Under the pieces are notes generated by a model that saw nothing but the letters and a program-made list of their open reading frames with translations, had not been told where the DNA came from and did no database searches. The translations under genes were made by a program, and so were the position numbers. Positions 11,399 through 21,177 of a stretch of DNA of 64,000 nt are shown here, one piece after another (the first letter of the stretch is position 1; every line of letters begins with the position of its first letter). Source of the DNA: Eubacterium sp. (GTDB lineage: Bacteria; Bacillota; Clostridia; Oscillospirales; Acutalibacteraceae); the NCBI GenBank assembly GCA_029258375.1, contig JARHZA010000001.1, positions 434,001 to 498,000 on the forward strand, written 5' to 3'.

Positions 11399-13492
11399 AT
11401 GCCAAGAAAAGTATCTCTTGAAATGACAAGAAATATTGGTATCATGGCACACATCGACGCTGGTAAAACTACAACTACTGAACGTATTTTGTACTACACC
11501 GGTAAAACACATAAAATTGGTGAAACACACGATGGTGCTGCTACTATGGACTGGATGGAGCAGGAACAAGAAAGAGGTATCACAATTACTTCTGCAGCAA
11601 CAACTTGCTTCTGGAAAAACCATAGAATCAATATTATCGATACACCAGGACACGTTGACTTCACAGTTGAAGTTCAGCGTTCCCTTCGTGTACTTGACGG
11701 CTCTGTAACTGTTCTTTGTGCAAAGGGCGGCGTTGAGCCACAGTCTGAAACTGTATGGCGTCAGGCTGATGATTACCATGTTCCACGTATGATCTACGTT
11801 AATAAAATGGATATCATGGGTGCAGATTTCTACAATGTACTCAACATGGTAAGAGAAAGATTCAAATGTAATGCTGTTCCAATTCAGCTTCCAATCGGTT
11901 CTGAAGATACATTTAGAGGTATCATCGACCTTGTTGAAATGGATGCTGAAATATATTATGACGATATGGGTAATGATGTTCGCAGAGAACCAATCCCAGA
12001 AGACATGATGGAACTTGCAACAAAATATCATGATGAACTCATCGAAGCTGTAGCTGAACAAGATGAAGCTCTCATGGAAAAATATTTCGAAGGTGAAGAA
12101 CTCACTACTAAAGAAATAATGAAAACTATTAGAACTGCTACTTGCGAAGGTAATATGGTACCTATTTGTTGTGGTACTTCTTACAGAAACAAGGGCGTTC
12201 AACCTCTCCTTGATGCTATCGTTGCTTATATGCCTGCACCAACAGACGTAGAAGCAATTAAAGGTATCAACCCAGATACAGAAGAAGAAGAAGTTCGTCA
12301 TTCTTCAGACGATGAACCATTTGCAGCTCTTGCATTCAAGATTGCAACTGACCCATTCGTTGGTAAGATTTGCTTCTTCCGTGTTTATTCTGGTACACTT
12401 AACTCAGGTACACCAGTTTACAACTCTGTAAAGGGACACAGAGAAAGAATGGGACGTATTCTTCAAATGCACTCAAACCACAGAGAAGATATCGACACAG
12501 TTTACGCTGGTGATATCGCTGCTGCAGTTGGTCTTAAGAATACAACAACAGGTGATACTCTTTGCGATGAAGATCACCCAATCATTCTTGAATCAATGAA
12601 TTTCCCAGAACCTGTTATTCGTGTTGCTATTGAACCAAAAACAAAAGCAGGTCAGGAAAAGATGGGTATTGCTCTTGCAAAACTTGCAGAAGAAGACCCA
12701 ACATTTAAAGCTTACACTGATGAAGAAACAGGCCAAACTATCATTGCTGGTATGGGTGAACTTCATCTTGAAATCATCGTTGACCGTTTACTTCGTGAAT
12801 TCAAAGTAGAGGCTAACGTTGGTGCTCCTCAGGTAGCTTACAAAGAAACAATCCAACAAGAGTCAATGTCAGATACTAAGTTCAAGCGTCAATCTGGTGG
12901 TTCTGGTCAATACGGTCACGTTAAGATTCGTATGTCTCCAAACCTTGATGAAAACGGCGTTGGCAAGGGTTATGAATTTGTTAACTCAATCGTTGGTGGT
13001 TCTATTCCTAAGGAATATATCCCTGCTGTTGACGCAGGTATCCAGGGCGCTATGAAGAGTGGTATCCTTGCTGGTTACCCAATGGTTGACATCAAAGTAG
13101 AACTTTATGATGGTTCTTACCACGAAGTTGACTCATCTGAAATGGCATTCAAAATTGCTGGTTCTATGGCATTTAAAGATGCTGCTAAGAAAGCAAGCCC
13201 TGCAATTCTTGAACCTATGATGAAAGTAACTGTTATTGTTCCTGAAGATTACATGGGCGACGTTATTGGTGACCTTAACTCTCGTCGTGGACAAATTCAG
13301 GGTATGGAAGACAGAACTGGCGCTAAGCAAATTAACGCTCGTGTTCCTCTTTCAGAAATGTTTGGTTATGTTAACGATCTTCGTTCTAAGACTCAAGGTC
13401 GTGGACAATATACAATGGAACCAGACGGTTACGATCAAGTTCCTAAGTCAATTTCAGAAGGAATTATCTCTGAAAGAGCTAAAAAGGACTAA
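11399..13492 (+). CDS. fusA: Elongation factor G
   Basis: A 697-residue translational GTPase that drives tRNA and mRNA translocation on the ribosome and helps recycle it. The G1 motif [10 protein letters not shown] is near residue 17, the switch II motif DTPGHVDFT near 82 and the G4 motif NKMD near 136. The C-terminal domains IV and V are complete, and length is normal for EF-G. AGGAGG lies close upstream of the ATG. The gap to tuf contains a separate promoter. Confidence 0.98.
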   Translation: MPRKVSLEMTRNIGIMAHIDAGKTTTTERILYYTGKTHKIGETHDGAATMDWMEQEQERGITITSAATTCFWKNHRINIIDTPGHVDFTVEVQRSLRVLDGSVTVLCAKGGVEPQSETVWRQADDYHVPRMIYVNKMDIMGADFYNVLNMVRERFKCNAVPIQLPIGSEDTFRGIIDLVEMDAEIYYDDMGNDVRREPIPEDMMELATKYHDELIEAVAEQDEALMEKYFEGEELTTKEIMKTIRTATCEGNMVPICCGTSYRNKGVQPLLDAIVAYMPAPTDVEAIKGINPDTEEEEVRHSSDDEPFAALAFKIATDPFVGKICFFRVYSGTLNSGTPVYNSVKGHRERMGRILQMHSNHREDIDTVYAGDIAAAVGLKNTTTGDTLCDEDHPIILESMNFPEPVIRVAIEPKTKAGQEKMGIALAKLAEEDPTFKAYTDEETGQTIIAGMGELHLEIIVDRLLREFKVEANVGAPQVAYKETIQQESMSDTKFKRQSGGSGQYGHVKIRMSPNLDENGVGKGYEFVNSIVGGSIPKEYIPAVDAGIQGAMKSGILAGYPMVDIKVELYDGSYHEVDSSEMAFKIAGSMAFKDAAKKASPAILEPMMKVTVIVPEDYMGDVIGDLNSRRGQIQGMEDRTGAKQINARVPLSEMFGYVNDLRSKTQGRGQYTMEPDGYDQVPKSISEGIISERAKKD

Positions 13493-13517
13493 TAGACTAT
13501 AAAATTATTAAAAACAC

Positions 13518-13546
13518 TTGATATTTTTATAGTGCTTTGCTAAAAT
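13518..13546 (+). promoter_or_regulatory. tuf promoter in the fusA-tuf gap
   Basis: TTGATA at 13518-13523 and TAAAAT at 13541-13546 are 17 bases apart. This would give tuf its own transcript starting about 40 bases before its ATG, consistent with the need for more EF-Tu than EF-G. Confidence 0.6.
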
Positions 13547-13592
13547 AGCATTAACAATTCACTATTGAAATTTTTTAGGGAGGAAATCCAAA

Positions 13593-14789
13593 ATGGCTAA
13601 AGAAAAATTTAACCGATCAAAACCACATGTAAACATTGGTACAATCGGACACGTTGACCACGGTAAAACTACTCTTACTGCTGCTATCACAAAGTACCTT
13701 GCTAACAAAGGTTATGCACAGTTCGAAGACTATGCTGATATCGATAAGGCTCCAGAAGAAAGAGAACGTGGTATCACAATTAACACATCTCACGTTGAAT
13801 ACGAAACAGATACTCGTCACTACGCTCACGTAGACTGCCCAGGACATGCTGACTACATCAAAAACATGATCACTGGTGCTGCTCAAATGGACGGTGCTAT
13901 CCTTGTTATCGCTGCAACTGACGGCCCTATGGCTCAAACAAAAGAACACCTCCTTCTTGCTCGTCAAGTAGGTGTTCCATACATCATCGTATTCATGAAC
14001 AAGTGTGACCAAGTAGACGACGAAGAACTTCTTGAACTCGTTGAAATGGAAATCCGTGAAACACTTGACGAATATGAATTCCCTGGCGATGATACTCCAA
14101 TCATCAAGGGTTCAGCTCTTAAAGCTCTTGAAGCTGCATCAAACGATGATCCAGCTTGCGCTTGCATCCAAGAACTTATGGATGCTGTTGATAGCTACAT
14201 CCCAACTCCTGACCGTAAAGCAGACCTTCCTTTCCTTATGCCTGTTGAAGACGTTTTCACAATCACAGGTCGTGGTACTGTTGCAACTGGTAGAGTTGAA
14301 CGTGGCCAATTAAACATGGGCGAAGAAATCGAAATCGTTGGTCTTAAAGATGAAATCGACAAGACTGTATGTACTGGTATCGAAATGTTCCGTAAACTCC
14401 TTGATTACGCTGAAGCTGGAGATAACATCGGTTGTCTTCTTCGTGGTGTTCAAAGATCAGATATCGAACGTGGTCAAGTACTTGCTAAACCAGGTTCAAT
14501 TCACCCACACACAAAATTCTCAGGTCAAGTTTACGTATTAAGCAAGGATGAAGGCGGTCGTCATACTCCTTTCTTCAACAACTATCGTCCACAGTTCTAT
14601 TTCAGAACAACTGACGTTACTGGTGTTATCACTCTTCCAGAAGGCACAGAAATGTGTATGCCTGGCGATAACGTTGTTATGAACGTTGAACTTATCACTC
14701 CTATCGCTATCGAAGAAGGTCTTCGTTTCGCTATCCGTGAAGGCGGTAGAACAGTAGGTTCAGGTGTTGTTACAGCTATTAACGAATAA
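13593..14789 (+). CDS. tuf: Elongation factor Tu
   Basis: The 398-residue GTPase that delivers aminoacyl-tRNA to the ribosome. The N terminus ([20 protein letters not shown]) and the G1 motif GHVDHGKTT at about residues 19-27 are classic, as are DCPGHADY near 81 and NKCD near 136. Domains II and III follow at normal length. GGGAGG lies 9 bases before the ATG. It has a promoter of its own and is followed by a strong terminator that closes the rpoB-tuf block. Codon choice is the most biased in the window, as expected. Confidence 0.99.
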   Translation: MAKEKFNRSKPHVNIGTIGHVDHGKTTLTAAITKYLANKGYAQFEDYADIDKAPEERERGITINTSHVEYETDTRHYAHVDCPGHADYIKNMITGAAQMDGAILVIAATDGPMAQTKEHLLLARQVGVPYIIVFMNKCDQVDDEELLELVEMEIRETLDEYEFPGDDTPIIKGSALKALEAASNDDPACACIQELMDAVDSYIPTPDRKADLPFLMPVEDVFTITGRGTVATGRVERGQLNMGEEIEIVGLKDEIDKTVCTGIEMFRKLLDYAEAGDNIGCLLRGVQRSDIERGQVLAKPGSIHPHTKFSGQVYVLSKDEGGRHTPFFNNYRPQFYFRTTDVTGVITLPEGTEMCMPGDNVVMNVELITPIAIEEGLRFAIREGGRTVGSGVVTAINE

Positions 14790-14846
14790 TTTTATTCAAG
14801 TTGTTTTAACATTTTGAACTTTTAGTTCTGATAATTTTATTAAATT

Positions 14847-14880
14847 CCGAGAAGAGCAGTAATGCTTTTCTCGGTTTTTG
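14847..14880 (+). terminator. Rho-independent terminator after tuf
   Basis: A 12-base-pair stem (14847-14874, one G-U pair) with a GTAA loop is followed by TTTTTG. It ends the rpoB-tuf transcription block. From here to 15102 the sequence is very AT rich and I see nothing else in it. Confidence 0.9.
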
Positions 14881-15102
14881 TTTTATAATAATCTTTTAAC
14901 TAATGTCATAAATAGTTTACACTTATAGATAAATCAATAATCAACAATATTTTAATTGGTTTTAAGAATTTGATACTGCTATATTATAAATTTTAATGAA
15001 TTATTTTTACTTTTAATTCATTTATGAGATTATCATTTAGCATTTAACTTAAACAAAAAAATTATTACTAAAACGCTTTTATTGTTTTAATATATAAATA
15101 TA

Positions 15103-15133
15103 AAAATAGCCCCTTTATCGTATGATAAAGGGG
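15103..15133 (-). terminator. Terminator of the TlpA-CcdA operon
   Basis: A perfect 10-base-pair stem, 15110-15119 with 15124-15133, around a four-base loop; on the minus strand it is followed by CTATTTTT. It lies 22 bases beyond the stop of the TlpA-like gene. Confidence 0.85.
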
Positions 15134-15155
15134 TTGTTTATTATCAAAGTCTTGT

Positions 15156-15755
15156 TTATTCACTATCAGTTGTGATCATATCTATTCCTTTTTGAAGCGT
15201 TTCTGGCTTAATAAGACCGTTTACATATCCAACTAATTCGCCTTCGCTATTTATGAAATATGTTGAAGGAACAGAATATACTCTATATTTGTTTGCTGCA
15301 TCAATATCAGTATCATAGAAAACTGGGAATGTGTATCCGTTTTGTTCTATGTATTTTGATGCTGTTTTAACGGTTTCTCGTTTACCATCTGTTAAGTTTA
15401 CCATAGCAAATTGAACATCGTTTTTGTAATTTGAATATGATTCTTCAAAATCTTCCATTTCAATTTTACAAGGACCACACCAACTTGCCCAGAAGTTTAA
15501 TACAACAGGTTTGCCTTTAAAACTTGAAAGTGTCATTTCATTACCATCTTTGTCATACACAGTGAAGTCCGGAGCAGGTAATGGCGCTTTTTCTTCTTCT
15601 TTTTTGTCATCACTTTGACTTTGATTTTGTGAAGTTGTTTGAGGAATTTGTTCATGTCCTATTTTGTCTTTAAAAATATTATATAAAACTGCTGATATAG
15701 CAATTAAAGCGACAAGCACTATTGTAAGTATTAAAAAGTTCTTTTTATCTTTCAT
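15156..15755 (-). CDS. TlpA/ResA-type membrane-anchored thioredoxin
   Basis: A 199-residue thiol-disulfide oxidoreductase held on the outer face of the membrane. Residues 7-27 form one transmembrane anchor, residues 37-60 a hydrophilic Gln/Ser/Lys-rich linker, and the rest a redoxin domain with the active site WCGPC (Cys93, Cys96) and the cis-proline loop VPSTYF. It lies 8 bases downstream of ccdA, so electrons probably flow from cytosolic thioredoxin through CcdA to this protein. No cytochrome c genes are in the window, so the target is more likely another exported thiol protein or a peroxide or sulfoxide repair partner. The final acceptor is not known. Confidence 0.88.
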   Translation of the reverse strand: MKDKKNFLILTIVLVALIAISAVLYNIFKDKIGHEQIPQTTSQNQSQSDDKKEEEKAPLPAPDFTVYDKDGNEMTLSSFKGKPVVLNFWASWCGPCKIEMEDFEESYSNYKNDVQFAMVNLTDGKRETVKTASKYIEQNGYTFPVFYDTDIDAANKYRVYSVPSTYFINSEGELVGYVNGLIKPETLQKGIDMITTDSE

Positions 15756-15763
15756 AAAATCTC

Positions 15764-16426
15764 CTAACTTAAAAATGATAATAAACTTCCAAGTGTTCCA
15801 GTAGCCATTAAAATGCCAACAATGATAAGAATTATGCCACTAACAGTGTTAATTACTTTGTAGTGTTTTTTGATGAAATCGAAAGTTGACTTTAACTTGT
15901 CAATTAAAATTGCACTTAAAATAAATGGTACACCTAAACCAGCTGAATAAAGTAAAAGCATAATCATACCTGTTAAAACGTGACCTTGTTGTGAAGCAAG
16001 CATAAGTGCTGAACCTAAAAATGCACCAACACAAGGTGTCCATCCTATTGAAAAGATAATACCAAATACCAATGATGAAAAGAATCCAAGATTACTTGTG
16101 TCAACTTTTTTATTAGAACCTTTAAATATGTTAAGTTTAAATACACCTAAAAAGTTGAGTGCGAAAAATATTACAATTAAACCTGAAACAATGTTAACTG
16201 CAGTTTGGTATTCTTTTAAAAATGCACCAACTGTTCCGGCAAGTGCGCCCATTGCAACAAATACAGTGGTAAATCCTAAAACGAAGCCAAAGGCATTTTT
16301 AAGTGTTGTTTTTGTATTTCTTTCTCCGCCACCTGCAAAATAAGAAATGTAAAGTGGTAGCATTGGCAGTAGGCAAGGAGAAACAAAGGTAATAATACCT
16401 TCAAGGAATGAAACTATATATTGCAT
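15764..16426 (-). CDS. ccdA: CcdA-type thiol:disulfide interchange membrane protein
   Basis: A 220-residue, six-segment membrane protein of the CcdA/DsbD-beta family, which passes reducing equivalents from cytoplasmic thioredoxin across the membrane. The two catalytic cysteines are visible: Cys18 in VSPCLLPMLPLY and Cys132 in GWTPCVGAF, at the symmetric positions expected for the inverted repeat. It is the upstream gene of a pair with the TlpA-like protein and lies 128 bases downstream of trxB on the same strand, which places the whole transfer chain in one locus. Confidence 0.92.
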   Translation of the reverse strand: MQYIVSFLEGIITFVSPCLLPMLPLYISYFAGGGERNTKTTLKNAFGFVLGFTTVFVAMGALAGTVGAFLKEYQTAVNIVSGLIVIFFALNFLGVFKLNIFKGSNKKVDTSNLGFFSSLVFGIIFSIGWTPCVGAFLGSALMLASQQGHVLTGMIMLLLYSAGLGVPFILSAILIDKLKSTFDFIKKHYKVINTVSGIILIIVGILMATGTLGSLLSFLS

Positions 16427-16554
16427 ATAAAATTCTCTCTTTGCTTAGATTTTTAAATTATTTAATCTTAAATAATTTGAATCTATTTTTATCATAAATC
16501 ACGTTGCTTGTTGTTAGTGTTCATTTAAAAATTTGTAAACAATATATGAAGAAT

Positions 16555-17490
16555 TTAGTTGTAGTTTTCTGCAAGAAATTCTTCTGCAAAATGTGATGCA
16601 ATTGCACCGTCAGCGGCAGCAGTTATGATTTGGCGAACAACTTTTGTTCTAACATCGCCAACTGCAAAAACACCAGCAATGTTTGTTTTTGTGCTTTCGT
16701 CAGCAACAATGTATCCACTTTCGTCAAGTTCAAGTTGATTTATAAATAACTTTGTAGAAGGTGTGCGACCAATGCTAATAAACACACCGTCGCAGGCTAT
16801 TTTTTCAGTTTCATTAGTTTTAATATTTCTTATTTCAACACCATTGATTTTAGAATCATTAAGCAGTTCGTCAATTTTGCTATTCCACTTAAATTCAACG
16901 TTATGAGAATTTAAAAGAGTATCGTGATAAATCTTTGTTGCTCTAAGAGTATCTCTTCTGTGAACTAAATAAACTTTTTTACAAACTCTTGATAAAAGAA
17001 GTGCATCAGCAACTGCAGAGTTTCCACCGCCAACTACAACAACAGTTTTATCTCTGTAAAACATTCCGTCGCAAGCAGCACAGTAACTTACACCTTTGCC
17101 GATAAGTTCATTTTCTTTTTCAATACCAAGGTGTTTGTGGTCTGCGCCAGTTGCAATAATAACAGTTTTTGCAAGGTATTCTCCAGTATCAGTAACAACT
17201 TTTTTAGGGTTACTAATCAAATCAACAGAAAGCACTTCTGATTGAAGAGATTCTGTTCCAAAACGTTCTGAACCTTGTTTCATTTTAAAACCAAGAGTAA
17301 AACCGTCTATAGTTTCATCATAGCCGGGATAATTGTCTATTTGCTCAGTTTGTGTCATTTGACCACCGGCAGAAAATTTTTCTATAAGCAGGGTGTTAAG
17401 ACCAGCTCTTGATGTATATAAAGCAGATGTGTACCCAGCAGGTCCACCGCCAATAATAATTGTGTCATAAATTTTGTTTTGATTAGTCAT
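16555..17490 (-). CDS. trxB: Thioredoxin reductase (NADPH)
   Basis: A 311-residue FAD enzyme that reduces thioredoxin with NADPH. It has the FAD-binding GGGPAGYTSALY near residues 14-25, the redox-active CAAC at Cys137-Cys140, the second nucleotide motif GGGNSAVADALLL and the C-terminal FAVGDVR motif. The start at 17490 is chosen because GGAGG lies 8 bases upstream; an upstream TTG at 17508 has no such site. Upstream are TATAAT (17518-17523) and a GTGA-N5-TCAC palindrome centred about 41 bases before the predicted start of transcription, which suggests activation by the divergently encoded Crp/Fnr protein. Confidence 0.95.
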   Translation of the reverse strand: MTNQNKIYDTIIIGGGPAGYTSALYTSRAGLNTLLIEKFSAGGQMTQTEQIDNYPGYDETIDGFTLGFKMKQGSERFGTESLQSEVLSVDLISNPKKVVTDTGEYLAKTVIIATGADHKHLGIEKENELIGKGVSYCAACDGMFYRDKTVVVVGGGNSAVADALLLSRVCKKVYLVHRRDTLRATKIYHDTLLNSHNVEFKWNSKIDELLNDSKINGVEIRNIKTNETEKIACDGVFISIGRTPSTKLFINQLELDESGYIVADESTKTNIAGVFAVGDVRTKVVRQIITAAADGAIASHFAEEFLAENYN

Positions 17491-17545
17491 AGTAAATCCT
17501 CCAATCAATTTTTTATTATTATATACAAAAAATTATAGTTTTTCT

Positions 17546-17558
17546 GTGACAATATCAC
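17546..17558. promoter_or_regulatory. Putative Crp/Fnr operator between trxB and the crp-like gene
   Basis: GTGACAATATCAC is an inverted repeat (GTGA-N5-TCAC). It ends 22 bases upstream of a TATAAT box for trxB, so its centre would be about -41, a class II activator position. A similar site lies at nearly the same distance before trxA. The odd five-base spacer differs from the six of E. coli Crp. Binding by the adjacent regulator is an inference. Confidence 0.5.
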
Positions 17559-17643
17559 TTAATTTATTGTAGCAAAATGTTTGTTTGCTTGTATTTTAAA
17601 TTAAATAATGATAAAATAGTTTTAGTTTGAAGGAGGCGTGTTT

Positions 17644-18300
17644 GTGAGTTTTTCAGAATATTTTCCAATTTTTAATAAGTTAACAAGTGAAGAACAGGCA
17701 ACTCTTCTAAAACACGCAACGTTACGAAAAATTCCAAAAGGAACTTTGATTCATAATGGTGCTGATGATTGTATAGGTTTGTTGCTTATGCGTTCAGGGC
17801 AGTTAAGAGCATATATATATTCTGATGAGGGCAGAGAAATAACTGTTTATCGTTTGTTTGAGAGGGATATGTGTATTCTTTCTGCATCTTGTATGCTTAG
17901 AAGTATTCAGTTTGATATTACAATTAGAGCAGAAAAGGACACAGAGGCGTGGCTTATTCCACCAGATATTTTTAAAAATCTAATGGAAAATTCAGCTGTA
18001 ATTGCAAATTATACAAATGAAATTATAGGCGAACGTTTCACAAGTGTAATGTGGCTAATTGAGCAAATTATGTTTAAAAGTTTTGATAAAAGACTGGCGA
18101 CATTTCTTGTTGATGAGTGCAATATTGAAGAAAAAAAGGTTCTAAAAATAACACATGAGCAAATAGCATCGCATCTTGGAACTGCAAGAGAAGTTGTAAC
18201 AAGAATGCTTAAATATTTTCAAAATGAGGGCGTTGTCAAATTAACTCGAGGAACAATTGAAATTCTTGATGTAAAAAAACTTGTTGAATTAAGTCAATAA
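17644..18300 (+). CDS. Crp/Fnr-family transcriptional regulator
   Basis: A 218-residue regulator with an N-terminal cyclic-nucleotide-type beta barrel (residues 1-120), a dimer helix and a C-terminal winged helix whose recognition region reads THEQIASHLGTAREVVTRML. GTG at 17644 is chosen over GTG at 17638 because AGGAGG at 17631-17636 is 7 bases from it. There is no N-terminal cysteine cluster like that of E. coli Fnr; the two cysteines at about 79 and 83 (CILSASC) could be redox sensitive. It is divergent to trxB and convergent with trxA, and matching palindromes lie before both, so it probably controls the thioredoxin system. The effector is unknown. Confidence 0.85.
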   Translation: MSFSEYFPIFNKLTSEEQATLLKHATLRKIPKGTLIHNGADDCIGLLLMRSGQLRAYIYSDEGREITVYRLFERDMCILSASCMLRSIQFDITIRAEKDTEAWLIPPDIFKNLMENSAVIANYTNEIIGERFTSVMWLIEQIMFKSFDKRLATFLVDECNIEEKKVLKITHEQIASHLGTAREVVTRMLKYFQNEGVVKLTRGTIEILDVKKLVELSQ

Positions 18301-18331
18301 AAAAGCCACAGGAAAAACCTGTGGCTTTTTA
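18300..18331. terminator. Bidirectional terminator between the Crp-like gene and trxA
   Basis: A perfect 12-base-pair stem (AAAAGCCACAGG with its complement) around a five-A loop, with T runs on both strands. It serves the two convergent genes. Confidence 0.92.
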
Positions 18332-18340
18332 CTTATCCTT

Positions 18341-18649
18341 TTAGATAAACATATTAAGAATTTCTTGCTTTGATCTTACACCAACTGATTGGTCATAGAT
18401 TTCACCATTTTTAATAACAAAAAGAGAAGGAATGCTCATAACTTGGAATTGAGTTGCAAGAGCTGTTTCTTCATCAACATTTACTTTGCAAACCTTAATT
18501 TCTGGGTGACCTTCTGCAATTTCATCAACGATTGGTGAAAGCATACGGCAAGGACCACACCAAGATGCCCAGAAGTCAATAAGTACAGGTCTGTCACTCT
18601 TAATTACTTCTTCTTCAAAATTATTTTTATTTACTGTTACTACTGCCAT
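18341..18649 (-). CDS. trxA: Thioredoxin
   Basis: A 102-residue classical thioredoxin, the small cytoplasmic dithiol carrier reduced by TrxB. The active site is WCGPC with Cys31 and Cys34, and the cis-proline loop MSIPSLFV is intact. The start at 18649 is chosen because GGAGG lies 8 bases upstream; the longer reading adds five residues that overlap that site. The promoter region has TATAAT at 18684-18689 and a GTGA-N5-TTAC palindrome centred near -40, matching trxB. Confidence 0.97.
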   Translation of the reverse strand: MAVVTVNKNNFEEEVIKSDRPVLIDFWASWCGPCRMLSPIVDEIAEGHPEIKVCKVNVDEETALATQFQVMSIPSLFVIKNGEIYDQSVGVRSKQEILNMFI

Positions 18650-18710
18650 TTTATTTTCCTCCATAACTTTAATCTGTAATTATATTATATACATAATTTT
18701 TGTTTTTACA

Positions 18711-18723
18711 GTAACTTTGTCAC
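18711..18723. promoter_or_regulatory. Putative Crp/Fnr operator upstream of trxA
   Basis: On the minus strand this reads GTGACAAAGTTAC. It ends 21 bases before the TATAAT of trxA, so its centre lies near -40. The arrangement closely copies the one upstream of trxB. Confidence 0.45.
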
Positions 18724-18806
18724 ATAAGCAAAACTGAAATATGATTATGTTTTTTATTTCGTTTGCTTGTGTTGATGTTAATATACCACATCGCAACTTT
18801 ATTATC

Positions 18807-18821
18807 TGTGATAAAATCACA
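18807..18821. promoter_or_regulatory. Perfect TGTGA-N5-TCACA palindrome in the trxA-recD2 gap
   Basis: TGTGATAAAATCACA is the most perfect of three similar palindromes in this locus. It lies about 76 bases before the likely recD2 start of transcription (TATAAT at 18878-18883) and about 137 bases before that of trxA, so which gene it serves is unclear. Confidence 0.45.
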
Positions 18822-18920
18822 AAAGTCAAATATTTATTTTTTATTGTTTCTTTTTTTAATTTGCTACCATTTATCAATATAATTTGTTATAATTATATTG
18901 TATGTTTTGAGGTATTTTGT

Positions 18921-21143
18921 ATGGTAAAAGAACTTGAAAATTTAACAGGCACAGTTCAAGAAATTACTTTTAATAACGAAGAAAATGGATTTACTGTTAT
19001 GGATATTGTAACTGATGAAGGCGAATACGTAACAGTTGTTGGAAACTTTCCTCAAATAGTTGTTGGCGAAGGCGTTTTGCTAAGAGGCGAGTGGGTAATT
19101 CATCCATCTTTTGGCAGACAGTTTAAAGCGACACTTGTTGAGCAAACTATGCCAGCAGATGCAAGCAGTATTTTAATGTATCTTGCAAGTGGAATTATTA
19201 AAGGTGTTGGCGAATCAACTGCGGTTAAAATAGTTGAGGAATTTGGTACTGAGTCTTTTGATGTTATAGAAAATGATGTTGATAGGCTTGCATCAATAAA
19301 GGGAATAAGCAAACCTAAAGCAAGAAAAATTCAAAAAGAATTTAAGTCACAAATCGGCACTCGTGAAGTTATGAAACAACTTAAAGAACTTGGTTTAACT
19401 CAAGCGGAAGCTTTTGATGCTTACAATATGTTTCGCACTGCGGCTTATGAAATCATTTCTGAAAATCCTTATGCGTTTGTTTCTAAAAATGGTTATTCTT
19501 TTGATAGAGCAGAGGAAATTGCAGAGGGGTTAAATTCTGAAACTTTGTTTGATTACAGAGTTCAGGCGTGTGTTATTTATGTGGTTCAACATAATCTTGA
19601 TAATGGGCACACGTGTTTACCAAGAAAATCTGTTGTAAAAACAGCAATGAATTATCTTGAAACAACAGAAGATGAAGTTGAAATTGCAGTTGATAGTGCA
19701 ATTGAAGCAAATCAACTTTTTTCAGAAAATATAGATGGCAAAGATTTTTTATTTTTGCCACATATTTACCACGCTGAAACTTCTGTTGCACAACGAATTA
19801 AAGTAATGGTAAATTACCCCCCACAGCAGTTAGAAATTTTTTCAAGTGAAATAAGTGCTTTTGAAAAAGCGAATAATATTGAATTTGATGATAAGCAAAG
19901 AAATGCTATTGAAATTGCAGTTAATAAAGGGCTTTTAATTTTAACTGGCGGTCCTGGTACTGGTAAAACAACTACTGTTAAGGGCATAATAACCCTTATG
20001 AAAAATAAAGGAATGAATGTTGCCCTTGCTGCTCCAACTGGAAGAGCTGCCAAAAGAATGACAGAGCTTACCGGCTACGAGGCAAAAACTATACATAGAC
20101 TTCTTGAGGTTGAGTATAGAGATGGTGCAACAGAGCCAACTTTTGTTTATAACAGAAAAAATCCTCTTGATATAGATGCAGTTATAATTGATGAACTTTC
20201 AATGGTAGATATAACTATTTTTGATAGTTTGCTTGATGCACTGCCACTTCATGCAAGACTTATTATGGTTGGAGATAAAGACCAGTTACCTCCTGTTGGA
20301 GCAGGCAATGTTCTTAAAGACTTAACAGAAAGTAAAATGATTCCGGTTGTTTCACTTGATAAAGTTTTTAGACAAGCGATGGAAAGTTTAATTGTTACTA
20401 ATGCTCACAGAGTTGTAAAGGGCGAAATGCCTGTTTTAACAAGAAATGATATAGATTCAGATTTCTTTTTACTAAAAGAAAATTCAAGATATAATGCAGC
20501 TAAAAAAATAGTTGACCTTGTAACAAGAAGAATACCAACTACTTATGGCTTTGATGTTTTAACAGATGTTGAAGTACTTTGCCCAAGCAGAAAAGGCGAA
20601 GTGGGCACAGAAAATCTTAATATGCTTCTTCAGCAAAAACTCAATCCACCTTCAAAAAATAAAAGAGAATTAAAATATAAGGGCTATACTTTGCGTGAAG
20701 GCGATAAAGTTATGCAAATCAAAAACAATTATGATGTTCCGTGGTTTAAAAGTAACGATAATGGAACAGGTGTTTTTAACGGAGATATTGGGGTTTTAAC
20801 AAAAATAGATAAAGCAAATGATATTTTAAATGTTTTGTTTGATGATAGAGAGGCTATGTATTCTCTTGAAAATGCAAAAGAACTTGAACTTGCTTATGCT
20901 ATGACAGTTCATAAAAGTCAGGGTTCAGAATTTGGTGCGGTCGTTATGCCAGTTCTTTCAACTCCTCCAAAACTTGCATATAGAAATCTTTTTTATACTG
21001 CTATTACAAGAGCAAAAAATTTGCTTGTTTTGGTTGGTAATGAAAACTCTGTTCGTGTTTTAGTAGATAACGATAAAAAGAGCAGGCGTTATAGTGCTCT
21101 TCATCACTTTTTAATGGTTGACAATAACCCTTTAATAAAGTAA
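18921..21143 (+). CDS. recD2: RecD2-type ATP-dependent DNA helicase
   Basis: A 740-residue superfamily 1B helicase of the RecD2/YrrC type that works without RecBC and unwinds DNA 5' to 3' in repair. The N-terminal OB-like region and helix-hairpin-helix segment are followed by Walker A GGPGTGKTTT near residue 345, the DELSMVD Walker B region, GDKDQLPPVG (motif III) and a C-terminal YAMTVHKSQGSE motif. The start at 18921 is chosen because GAGG lies 8 bases upstream and the protein then begins at the conserved GTVQEITFNNEENGFTV region; an upstream 60-residue extension is hydrophobic noise over the promoter. It is followed by the MreB-like gene after 34 bases. Confidence 0.93.
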   Translation: MVKELENLTGTVQEITFNNEENGFTVMDIVTDEGEYVTVVGNFPQIVVGEGVLLRGEWVIHPSFGRQFKATLVEQTMPADASSILMYLASGIIKGVGESTAVKIVEEFGTESFDVIENDVDRLASIKGISKPKARKIQKEFKSQIGTREVMKQLKELGLTQAEAFDAYNMFRTAAYEIISENPYAFVSKNGYSFDRAEEIAEGLNSETLFDYRVQACVIYVVQHNLDNGHTCLPRKSVVKTAMNYLETTEDEVEIAVDSAIEANQLFSENIDGKDFLFLPHIYHAETSVAQRIKVMVNYPPQQLEIFSSEISAFEKANNIEFDDKQRNAIEIAVNKGLLILTGGPGTGKTTTVKGIITLMKNKGMNVALAAPTGRAAKRMTELTGYEAKTIHRLLEVEYRDGATEPTFVYNRKNPLDIDAVIIDELSMVDITIFDSLLDALPLHARLIMVGDKDQLPPVGAGNVLKDLTESKMIPVVSLDKVFRQAMESLIVTNAHRVVKGEMPVLTRNDIDSDFFLLKENSRYNAAKKIVDLVTRRIPTTYGFDVLTDVEVLCPSRKGEVGTENLNMLLQQKLNPPSKNKRELKYKGYTLREGDKVMQIKNNYDVPWFKSNDNGTGVFNGDIGVLTKIDKANDILNVLFDDREAMYSLENAKELELAYAMTVHKSQGSEFGAVVMPVLSTPPKLAYRNLFYTAITRAKNLLVLVGNENSVRVLVDNDKKSRRYSALHHFLMVDNNPLIK

Positions 21144-21177
21144 CATTAAATATATTATTATTTTAAGGAATGGCGTT

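Noticed and set aside
11222-12301. Long open frame of 359 codons on the minus strand across rpsG and fusA
   Set aside because: It is rich in Phe, Ser, Cys and His as expected from the reverse of biased codons in highly expressed genes, and lies wholly over real genes.
18741-18920. 60-residue hydrophobic extension of RecD2
   Set aside because: It covers the promoter and the TGTGA palindrome and has no binding site; the family start fits at 18921.
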